A stretch of 64,000 bases of DNA from NCBI GenBank assembly GCA_016703025.1, contig JADJCV010000005.1:248001-312000 (forward strand), read 5' to 3'. This DNA comes from Candidatus Avedoeria danica (GTDB taxonomy: Bacteria > Chloroflexota > Anaerolineae > Epilineales > Epilineaceae). Under the pieces are notes generated by a model. It searched no databases, was not told the DNA's origin, and saw only the letters and a list, made by a program, of their open reading frames with translations. This document shows positions 49,011-56,715 of this stretch, one piece after another. Made by a program: the position numbers and the translations under genes. The first letter of the stretch is position 1. Every line of letters begins with the position of its first letter.

Positions 49011-51263
49011 CTACCGGTCGCCTTCCCCTCCGTGCGACATCCGATCGCCGTACACCTCAGGCATCGTCCCGTCCGCCGCCGTCACGTTGAACTGGAACAT
49101 CATCCCTGTCTCGAGGTGCTCGGCGATGTGGCAATGGACCATCCAGGCGCCGGGGTTCGTGACGTCCATCACGAGGTCGACGGTCTCGCCGATCGGCACG
49201 AGGACGGTGTCCTTCCAGACGAGGTCGCGGTTCGGCTGCCCGTTGCGGGCCACGACGACGAAGCGCTGGCCGTGGATGTGGATCGGGTGCTGCATCGGAT
49301 GGACGCTGTCGGGCAGGTTGCGGATCCGGATCTTGACGACGTCGCCGACGGTGAAGCTGTAGGCCAGCGCCTCGTTCTCCGCGCCGCTGGCCGCATCGCG
49401 CAGCACCCAGCGCGTCTCGGCCGCCGTGGACTGGCGGTTGGCCGCCAGCATGTCGTCCTCCCACTCCACGCTGTGCCCGGCGTCGCCGTGGCCATCGCCG
49501 ATGTCGCCGTCGCCGTTGTCGGCATCACCGTGTCCGTCCGCGTCCGACTCGACGTCCACCTCGCCGTCGCCATCGTCGGTCGCGTCGGCGGCGTCCGATC
49601 CCGCGGTCGCCGCCGTGAGCAGGCTCGGCATGTCGATGTCGAGCTCGAGCTCGACGTCCGGCTCGGCGAACGCGAACCCGAGGTAGTCGCGCATGTCCAT
49701 CACGATGTCCGTGTTCACGCGCTCGGCATCGAACGCGCGCCGGGCCACGGAGTCGAGCGTCCCGCTCGCCGGCGCAACCGCCACCGTTCCGAGCGCGTAC
49801 GTGCGATCCGGCGTCTCGTGCACGAGCGTCGCCGTGCCTGATCGGTCGAACAGAACCTCGACGATCGCCCGCTCGGCCGGGGCGATCAGGACGCGATCCA
49901 TGTAGACGTCCGCGGTGAACTTGCCGAGGTCGCCGCCGACGCGCTTCATCCGCGCGCCGTCGAAACCGAAGCTGTACGGCCGGACGTTGGCCGTGTTCAC
50001 GACGAAGAAGCGCACGACCTCGCCCTGACGGACGTCGAGGCGGTAGTCGTCACGGCCGTTGACGAGCATCGTGTTGCCGAAGCGGCCCATGACGGTGAAG
50101 CTGGCCTCCGGGCCGCCGAACGGGACGAGCCGGCCGTCTTCGATCAGGAGGTCGTCGAGGACGATGACCTCTTCGCGGTCGACCGGATTGAAGTAGTCGG
50201 GGTCGGTCGGCGTGACGACGATGATGCCGTACATCCCGCCGTCCTGTTGGATGTCCTCGCGGACGTGCGGGTGGTACCAGTAGACGCCCGGGTCCGGGAA
50301 GGCGAGGGTGTAGCCGTACGCACCGCCCGGCTGCACGGCCGGCTGCGTCACGCCCGGCACGCCGTCGTCCTTGTTCGCGTGGCGCAGGCCGTGCCAATGG
50401 ACGGTCGTCGGCATGTCGATGCGGTTCGTGAAGTCGACCGACACCTGGCTGCCCTGCGCCACCCGCAGGATCGGCCCGCCGACCTCGCCGTTGTAGCCGT
50501 AGCCCGGGAACGGGCGGCCGCCGATCGTACGCGTGATGACGGTGGCGGCCATCGCAAGCCGGGCGCCGTCGGCCAAGTCGAACGTCGTCACCGGCAGCTG
50601 CGCCTCGCGGGCGATGCCGGGTACTTGGCTGCCCGGCAGGATCGTCGACCGGTCGGCCGTCCGCGTCGCGTCGTCGCCCGTCGCCCCACCCTGCGCGCGG
50701 ATCTCATCCGCCAGCCGTTGGATGTCCGCCTCGTTGCAGCGGCCCATGATGATCCCGAACATCGCGTGGCACGCGGCGTCCTTCATCGCGTTCGGGTCGA
50801 AGGTGATCCCGTCGCCCAGGTCGCGGATGCCGGCGGGCGACGTCGCATCCGTGCCGGCGGGTGCCGTGCCACCCGGTGACGACGCGCCTGCCGCGCCGGC
50901 GCCCTTCTTCGGCAGCTCGACGACCCCCTTGCCGCCCTTGGCGCGAACGATGTCCGCCAGGAGCGCCAAGTCCTCGTCCGTGCACGTGCCCATGAGCGTC
51001 GTGCCCATGCCGTGGCACGGGAAGTCGGCCATCTGGTTCGGGTCGAACACGATCGGGCCGAGGGTGCCGGTGGCAGCGGCCACGACGCGGGTCGGGGCGG
51101 GATCGACGGACGCCGCGGGGGTTGCGGTCCGCGGCGACGTGCAGCCGACGAGCGCCAGTGTCGCGCACGTCGCCGCCAACGCACCAAGGGCACGCCAAGT
51201 GCGGCGCGGGCGAAGTTCGTGATGCGGGCGATGATCGTCCGGTGCGGCGGGATGCATGGACAT
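49011..51263 (-). CDS. Multicopper oxidase lipoprotein with two PCHxM-type motifs
   Basis: A 750-residue exported protein (lipobox LVGC, Cys41). Residues 76-108 and 158-191 hold two copies of the new motif (MADFPCHGMGTTLMGTC and MKDAACHAMFGIIMGRC). A laccase-like oxidase follows, with the four copper motifs HWHGLRHANKD, YWYHPHV, HPMQHPIHIHGQRF and HCHIAEHLETGMM. An acidic Asp/Gly/His insert lies at about 590-635. The enzyme probably oxidises Cu+ or phenolic substrates outside the membrane. ATG 51263 is favoured; the CsoR-like promoter lies upstream. Confidence 0.9.
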   Translation of the reverse strand: MSMHPAAPDDHRPHHELRPRRTWRALGALAATCATLALVGCTSPRTATPAASVDPAPTRVVAAATGTLGPIVFDPNQMADFPCHGMGTTLMGTCTDEDLALLADIVRAKGGKGVVELPKKGAGAAGASSPGGTAPAGTDATSPAGIRDLGDGITFDPNAMKDAACHAMFGIIMGRCNEADIQRLADEIRAQGGATGDDATRTADRSTILPGSQVPGIAREAQLPVTTFDLADGARLAMAATVITRTIGGRPFPGYGYNGEVGGPILRVAQGSQVSVDFTNRIDMPTTVHWHGLRHANKDDGVPGVTQPAVQPGGAYGYTLAFPDPGVYWYHPHVREDIQQDGGMYGIIVVTPTDPDYFNPVDREEVIVLDDLLIEDGRLVPFGGPEASFTVMGRFGNTMLVNGRDDYRLDVRQGEVVRFFVVNTANVRPYSFGFDGARMKRVGGDLGKFTADVYMDRVLIAPAERAIVEVLFDRSGTATLVHETPDRTYALGTVAVAPASGTLDSVARRAFDAERVNTDIVMDMRDYLGFAFAEPDVELELDIDMPSLLTAATAGSDAADATDDGDGEVDVESDADGHGDADNGDGDIGDGHGDAGHSVEWEDDMLAANRQSTAAETRWVLRDAASGAENEALAYSFTVGDVVKIRIRNLPDSVHPMQHPIHIHGQRFVVVARNGQPNRDLVWKDTVLVPIGETVDLVMDVTNPGAWMVHCHIAEHLETGMMFQFNVTAADGTMPEVYGDRMSHGGEGDR

Positions 51264-51335
51264 GAGGGTGTTGGCCTCGCGGTAATCGTTCCGTGGGTCC
51301 GTCAACCGCGATGCGCGCGGCTGGGGGTTTGCTTG

Positions 51336-51401
51336 ACCCCTCCCCCCAGGGGGGGATACTAACACGGTCGAACTCTAGCCAATCGCGGCCGCGACTGTCA
51401 A
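51336..51401 (-). promoter_or_regulatory. Multicopper oxidase promoter with CsoR-like operator
   Basis: Minus strand: TTGACA (51401-51396), 18-nt spacer, TAGAGT (51377-51372), then the C/G inverted repeat with CCCCCCAGGGGGG core at 51336-51360. Same arrangement as the two promoters at 48.2-48.4 kb. Confidence 0.65.
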
Positions 51402-51433
51402 CCACGCGGCCGCATCCGACGGTGGAGACAGCC

Positions 51434-53216
51434 ATGACCGCTGGGCACGGCCCGCCCGCAGCGCACACCCACCACGACATGTCCGATCCGCGCATGGCGG
51501 CCACCATGGAAGCCGACATGCGCCGCCGCTTCTGGATCGCGCTCGCCCTCGGCATCCCGGCCGTTCTACGAAGCCGCGGTCATGCTGGCCATCTTCCTCC
51601 TGTTCGGACACTGGATGGAGATGCGCGCTCGCCGGGGCAGCTCGGACGCGGTGCGCGCGCTGCTCGACCTCGCGCCGCAGCAGGCGGTCGTCGAGCGCGG
51701 CGGCCAGCTCGCGACGGTGGCGGTCGACGATGTCGTGGTCGGCGACGTCCTGGTCCTGCGGCCGGGCGACAAGGTGGCCGTCGACGGGGTGGTCCTCGAC
51801 GGCGCGACGGCCGTCGACGAGTCGATGATCACCGGCGAGTCGCTGCCTGTGGCCAAGGCCGCGGGCGACGCGGTGATCGCGGGCACGATCGGCCAGTCGG
51901 GTTCGGTGCGCTATCGGGCCACGAAGGTCGGCGGCGAGACCGCGCTGGCGCAGATCGTGGCGATGGTCCAGCGCGCCCAGAACTCGAAGGCGCCCGCCCA
52001 GCGGCTGGCCGATCGGGCGGCGCACTACCTCGTGCTGCTGGCCGTCGGCTCGGGCCTGGCCACGTTCGCGGTCTGGACCTTCGTCGCCCGTGAGCCGCTG
52101 CTGCTCGCCTTGACGTTCGCCGTCTCGGCCATCGTCATCGCCTGCCCCGACGCGCTCGGGCTGGCGACGCCGACGGCCGTGATGGTGGCCACCGACATGG
52201 GCGCCAAGCGCGGCGTCCTGTTCAAGGAGGCGGTGTCGCTCGAACTCGCGGCCCGCATCCAGGCCGTCATCATCGACAAGACGGGTACGCTGACCGAGGG
52301 GCGGCCGCGGGTGACGGACGTCGTGGCGTTGGAGGGCATCAGCGAGGATGAGCTGCTCAGGCTGGAGGCGGCCGCCGAGGTGCGCAGCGGCCACCCGCTG
52401 GCCAAGGCGATCCTGGACGAGGCGGAGCGCCGCGGCCTCGTCGTGCCGACCGAGATCGAAGCGTTCGAGTCGATCGCCGGCCTTGGCGTGCGGGCACGGG
52501 TGGGCGGTCGCGACGTGCTGGTGGGCACGCTGCGGCTCCTGGAACAGAACGGCATTCCACTGGACGGCCTGCGTGAAGCGGCGGACCGGCTCTTGGCGGA
52601 GGGCAAGACGCTCATGCTCGTCGCCGTCGACGGGCAACCTGCCGGCGTCGTCGCCGCCGCCGATCCGATCCGTCCGACCGCGCGCTCAGCCGTCCGGGGT
52701 CTGCAGGACCTCGGCATCGACGTCGTCATGATGACGGGCGACAACAAGCACACGGCCGAGGCGGTCGCTCACCAGGTCGGCATCACGCGCGTCCTGGCCG
52801 AGGTCCTCCCGGCGGACAAGGCCGGCGAGGTCGAGCGGTTGCAGGCCGAGGGCACGTTCGTGGCGATGGTCGGCGACGGCGTGAACGACGCGCCGGCGCT
52901 GGCACAAGCCGACCTCGGCATCGCGATCGGCGCCGGGACGGACGTGGCCGTCGAGGCCGGCGACATCGTCCTCATGCACTCCGACCCAGCCGACATTCTG
53001 GCCGCGATCCGACTGTCCAAGGCCACGGTGCGCAAGATGCGCCAGAACCTGTTCTGGGCCGCCATCTACAACGTCGTGGCGATCCCGATCGCGGCCGGAT
53101 TGCTTTATCGCCCTTTCGGGATCATTCTGCGGCCGGAGTTCGGTGCGCTGGCAATGTCGGCGAGTTCGATCACCGTGGTGAGCAATGCGCTGTTGCTGCG
53201 GCGTGTTCGGCTGTAG
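51434..53216 (+). pseudogene. CopB-type P1B ATPase, disrupted by an internal deletion
   Basis: ATG 51434 (GGAG upstream) opens a His-rich start (HTHHDMSDPRMAATMEADMR) and the first part of helix 1 (RRFWIALALGIPAV). At about 51551-51566 this frame jumps to another, which reads FYEAAVMLAIFLLFGHWMEM and runs intact to 53216: actuator TGESLPVAKA, metal site CPDALGL, DKTGTLTEGRP, SGHPLAKAI, GDGVNDAPALAQADLG. About 80-100 residues (helices 1-3) are lost and the frame is broken. Translation from ATG 51582 would give an ATPase core without its first helices, unlikely to transport. Confidence 0.8.
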
Positions 53217-53242
53217 TCACGGCGATCACAAGGAGGGTCTCG

Positions 53243-53776
53243 ATGAGCTTGACCACCCGGGAGTTCTGGACGCTGGTTCACGGCATGATCCTGGGCTCGC
53301 TGTTCCTGTTGGCGTTTGCCGGCGGCCTGGCGGGTCTCTGGAGCCTCCGGCCCGAGTTCGTCACCGCGGCCGGCATGCGGGACCGGTTGCGGCGGCTGGA
53401 CTGGGGCGTCAGCATCATGGCCGTCGTGGCGTGGCTGACGGTGATCACGGGCACCTGGATCGTCTACCCGTGGTACCGCGCCAAGCCGCCGGAGGGCACC
53501 ACGGATCTGGCGGCGTTCCCGCGATCGTTCCTGTTGGCCAGCGAAGCCACGGCCGGGTGGCACGAGTTCGGCATGGAATGGAAGGAGCACGTGGCCTGGA
53601 TGGCGCCGTTCCTGGTGACGTCCGTCGCCTTCATCGTGTGGCGCTATGGCGACCGGCTGTCCACCCGTCCCCGGATCCGCAAGGCCGTGATCACGCTGTT
53701 CGTGGCGGGGTTCGCGCTGGCCGCAGTGGCCGGCTTGTTCGGCGCCTTGATCACCAAGTCCGCACCCCTCAAGTGA
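53243..53776 (+). CDS. Membrane protein of unknown function
   Basis: A 177-residue protein with four membrane helices (about 12-32, 53-73, 115-135, 148-170). Conserved-looking His residues lie in helix 1 (LVHGMILGSLFLLAFAGG) and the outer loop (GWHEFGMEWKEHVAWM), so heme or metal binding is possible. AAGGAGG precedes the ATG. It is followed 17 nt on by another small membrane protein and lies just after the copper ATPase, so it may belong to the same unit. Family not recognised. Confidence 0.7.
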   Translation: MSLTTREFWTLVHGMILGSLFLLAFAGGLAGLWSLRPEFVTAAGMRDRLRRLDWGVSIMAVVAWLTVITGTWIVYPWYRAKPPEGTTDLAAFPRSFLLASEATAGWHEFGMEWKEHVAWMAPFLVTSVAFIVWRYGDRLSTRPRIRKAVITLFVAGFALAAVAGLFGALITKSAPLK

Positions 53777-53793
53777 TGGCAGGAGGAACCCCC

Positions 53794-54132
53794 ATGCCCG
53801 CGACCACCGATTCCATGACGGACGGCGCAGCGGCCGCCGCGATCCTTGCCGCCGGCATCGGCTCGGCGATGCTCGGCCTGCTGACGACCGGCGCCGAGGC
53901 CAGTGCGGCTCTCAAGACGGCGCTCACGCTGAGCACGGGCGTGGGTCCGCTCTCGGGCAAGGTGATCGGAGCGACCGTCGCCTACTTCGCGAGTTGGCTG
54001 ATCCTGCACTTCCTGTGGCGGGACAAGGACATCAACTTCGGGCGCATGACCACGATCGCCGCCGTGCTGATCGGCATCGGCGTCCTGCTGACGTTCCCGC
54101 TCGTCTTCCAGGCGTTCACGCCGCCCGCTTGA
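53794..54132 (+). CDS. Three-helix membrane protein of unknown function
   Basis: A 112-residue protein with helices at about 12-32, 53-75 and 88-108; WLILHFLWRDKDINFGRMTT joins the last two. AGGAGG just upstream favours ATG 53794. It follows the previous membrane gene by 17 nt and is probably its partner. No known family. Confidence 0.65.
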   Translation: MPATTDSMTDGAAAAAILAAGIGSAMLGLLTTGAEASAALKTALTLSTGVGPLSGKVIGATVAYFASWLILHFLWRDKDINFGRMTTIAAVLIGIGVLLTFPLVFQAFTPPA

Positions 54133-54151
54133 CGTCACCCCATCGATCGGC

Positions 54152-54982
54152 CTACTCCGGCCCATCCCGCGGCTTCCGCCCGTCCGCGCCCATCGTCAGC
54201 CGCTGCCTGAGTCCCTTGGTCACGAGCCCGGCCACCAGCAGGCCGAGACCGCTGGCGATGACGGCCGGCCGGAGGGAGAAAGCCAGCACGATGCAGGACG
54301 CAAGCCCGGCTGCGGCGATCCAACGCGGGACGAGGCGATCGGCCGGCGGCAAGCGTAGAGCGGCGAGGTTCGTGACGGCGTAGTAGAGCAGGATGGTGAA
54401 GGCCGCACCGGCGACGATGAACTCCAGGCGGCCGAGAATCGTGACGGCGACGAGGATGGCGCCGGTGAGGAGGACGGCTCGGTCGGGTGTGCCGTGCTGG
54501 GCATGGACGTGTCCGAGCGAGCGGGGCAGGTCCTGGCGGCGGGGCATCGCGAACATCATCCGGCTGATGCCCAGCTGCTGGCTCAAGAGCACGCCGAGCA
54601 TGGCCGTGATGGCGCCGATGGCAACGATCGTCGGAATCCCAGGCACGCCAAGGCTGCGGGCGGCCTGTTCGAGCGGCGCGCTCGTGGCAGCCAATCCGGC
54701 GGCGCCGATCGCGCCCACGGCAACGAGCGCCACGGCCGCGTACAGAACGGCCGAGATGCCGAGAGCGAGCACGATGGCCCGCGGGATCGTGCGCCGCGGC
54801 TCACGGACTTCTTCGCCCAACGTCGCCAGGCGGGCGTAGCCGGTGAAAGCGAAGAAGATGCCCGCCCCGATGATCGCACCCATGCCGATGGCCGCGGCGC
54901 TCACGAGCCCGAGATCCCGGCGCAGCGTCGGCTGGCTTGCCGGCGTGGCGGCTTCAGTGCGATCGGTCGTCCTCATCGTCAC
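54152..54982 (-). CDS. APC-superfamily amino acid permease, internally deleted
   Basis: A 276-residue protein against about 430-480 for the family. The start LGLVSAAAIGMGAIIGAGIF is helix 1 of an APC permease, but it is joined directly to FAFTGYARLATLGEEVREPR, the segment after helix 6. About 150-165 residues are missing, in frame. The rest (helices 7-12) looks normal. The protein is probably non-functional. GTG 54982 overlaps the thioredoxin-like gene stop (GTGA); ATG 54976 is an alternative. Confidence 0.75.
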   Translation of the reverse strand: MTMRTTDRTEAATPASQPTLRRDLGLVSAAAIGMGAIIGAGIFFAFTGYARLATLGEEVREPRRTIPRAIVLALGISAVLYAAVALVAVGAIGAAGLAATSAPLEQAARSLGVPGIPTIVAIGAITAMLGVLLSQQLGISRMMFAMPRRQDLPRSLGHVHAQHGTPDRAVLLTGAILVAVTILGRLEFIVAGAAFTILLYYAVTNLAALRLPPADRLVPRWIAAAGLASCIVLAFSLRPAVIASGLGLLVAGLVTKGLRQRLTMGADGRKPRDGPE

Positions 54983-55530
54983 TCCACAACGAGCCCGTCG
55001 AACGCCTCCACGAACTCGGCTTCCTTGGTCCGCCCGCGCCAGGACTGCACGGTGTTGCCGTCCGCATCCACGAGGAAGAACTGCGGCTGTCCCCTGAAGC
55101 CGAGCTGCTCCTTCAACGGCGCGGTGGCGTCATCGTCGATATCAAGGTAGACGAAGTCGATCCGGCCGGCGTACCGATCCTCGAGCCCGTGCACGACGGG
55201 CTTCATGGCCTGGCACGAAATTCACCAATGGGCGAAGAACTCGACGAGCTGCGGCCGCCCAGCGGCCAGCGTGACGGCGGCCGGGTCGCTCGGCGTGAAG
55301 TCGCGGTTGGGGTCGCGCACTGGCTGTGCCGCCTGCTCGGCTGTCGCCGGAGCGGCGATGTCGCCGGTGGTGGGCAGTGCGCTCACGGCGGTGTCGACGG
55401 GCGCATCGGTGGATGCCGGGACCTGCGCGCCCGCAGCCGGCTCGTCGGCCGTCGGCGCGGCGACAGGTGCGCTGCAGCCGGCGGCCACAGCCATCGCCAG
55501 CACCAGCAACCAAGGGTGGGGTCGTCGCAC
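54979..55530 (-). CDS. Thioredoxin-like lipoprotein with in-frame TGA (candidate selenoprotein, U-x-x-C)
   Basis: Read through the TGA at 55222-55224, this is a 183-residue protein: lipobox AAGC, an Ala/Pro/Thr spacer, then a thioredoxin fold. The redox motif reads W-[TGA]-I-S-C-Q-A-M-K-P-V-V, where homologous proteins have WCxSC; the TGA is therefore the first active-site residue (position 103). The frame is the same on both sides (LVEFFAHW before, HGLEDRYAGRIDFVYLDIDD and FRGQPQFFLVDADGN after). A perfect 7-bp hairpin follows. GTG 55530 has GAGG upstream. A nonsense mutation is the main alternative. The next gene overlaps by GTGA. Confidence 0.75.
55184..55202 (-). other. SECIS-like hairpin after the thioredoxin TGA
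   Basis: On the minus strand AGCCCGT, loop CGTGC, ACGGGCT: a perfect 7-bp stem with a 5-nt loop containing G at its second base. The loop begins 26 nt after the TGA, within the distance known for bacterial SECIS elements. Confidence 0.55.
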
Positions 55531-55737
55531 AGGGCAACCTCGCTTCGTGTTGGCCGCACAACGAGCGTCGTGGGTCCGCGAACCGAAATCGTACCGACCC
55601 CCAATGAGCGCACCGTGAGCGCCCCTACGCGGACGTTTGGCACGGCAGCCGGCGATCATACATCTGGGGCGGGGAACACGGCGTGTGGGTGGGAATTGTA
55701 CGGCGTGTGGTTACGGCCACCGGATCGTGGGCTGCGC

Positions 55738-56607
55738 TCATGTCGTTGCCGGCAGCGCGTCGTTCAACGCCGCCAGCGCGCCTAGCCATTCGGCCTCGTC
55801 CCACGCACGGCGCGCACGGAACGTAATGCCACGCGTGCCGAACGCACGCGCGCTCGATGCCTGTTGCGCGCCTGCGAAGACGTCGTATCGCGCGACGATC
55901 GCGAAATCGACGAAGCCGGCGGCCACGACCGTGGCTTGAAGCTCTGCATCCAGCAGAGCGCCGGCGATTCAGCCAGTCCAGAGGTCGATGTCCCGTTTCG
56001 CGTCCTCCGGCACCGGTCGCTCCACCACGATGTCACCCAGCTGCAGCCGACCGCCGGGCTTCAGCACCCGTGCCATCTCACCCAGCGCGGTCAGCTTGTC
56101 CGGCATGAGGTTGAGGACCCCGTTCGAGATCACGACGTCCGCCCAGGCATCGCTCACGGGCAGGTCCTCCGCAAGCCCTTCCCGAAATTCCACGTGGGTC
56201 ATGCCCGCCGTGGCTGCGCCGCCGCGGGCCTTGTCGAGCATCGCCGACGTCATGTCCACGCCGACGACCGCCCCGGACGGCCCCGTCATGTGCGCCGCGA
56301 TCAGGCTGTCGATGCCGGCACCGCAGCCGATGTCCACAACGTGCTCGCCGGGCGCGATCGGGCCAGCGGCGAATGGGTTGCCGGTGCCGGCAAACGAGAC
56401 GATGGACGATTCGGGCAATCCCGCGAGCCACGCCTCCTCATAGCCGAGGAGCGCCGCCAGCGGGCGCCCGGTCTGGAAGTGAAAGCCCACCTCCGGCCGA
56501 AGCGCGACCACTTCGTACTCCGCGCGGATCGCGCGTCGAAGCTCGTGGGCATCCACGTCAACGGCGGGGGCAACCCCGGCGGGATAGGCGACGCCATGCA
56601 GTGCCAT
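55738..56607 (-). CDS. arsM: ArsM-like SAM methyltransferase with in-frame TGA (candidate selenoprotein)
   Basis: Read through the TGA at 55969-55971, this is a 289-residue methyltransferase of the arsenite methyltransferase group. Motif I is VVDIGCGAGIDSLIAA, with VVGVDMTSAMLDKAR and EGLAEDLPVSDAWADVVISN. The TGA (position 213) stands in DLWTG-[TGA]-IAGALLDAEL, where ArsM-like proteins have a conserved cysteine (WTGCIAGAL). The frame continues with AAGFVDFAIVARYDVFAGA to 55738. ATG 56607 follows AGGAGGAATCAAC. A perfect hairpin starts 9 nt after the TGA. ArsM cysteines bind trivalent arsenic. A nonsense mutation is the alternative. Confidence 0.75.
55941..55959 (-). other. SECIS-like hairpin after the ArsM TGA
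   Basis: On the minus strand GCTCTGC, loop TGGAT, GCAGAGC: a perfect 7-bp stem with a 5-nt loop having G at its second base. The loop begins 16 nt after the TGA, the classic bacterial SECIS spacing. Confidence 0.6.
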
Positions 56608-56715
56608 GTTGATTCCTCCTTGGTCCACGCGACGTCTGCGCAGGGGCGATGCGAACGCGTCGCCCGCGGGCCATCCGTGCCACGACCGCGCCCATCGCGC
56701 TCGCGCGAAGTCGCG

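Noticed and set aside
54979..56607. General reassignment of TGA to cysteine in this genome
   Set aside because: TGA ends many intact genes here, including those with ATGA overlaps (pyrD, csoR neighbours, VWA, sigma factor), so TGA is a normal stop; only local recoding is plausible.
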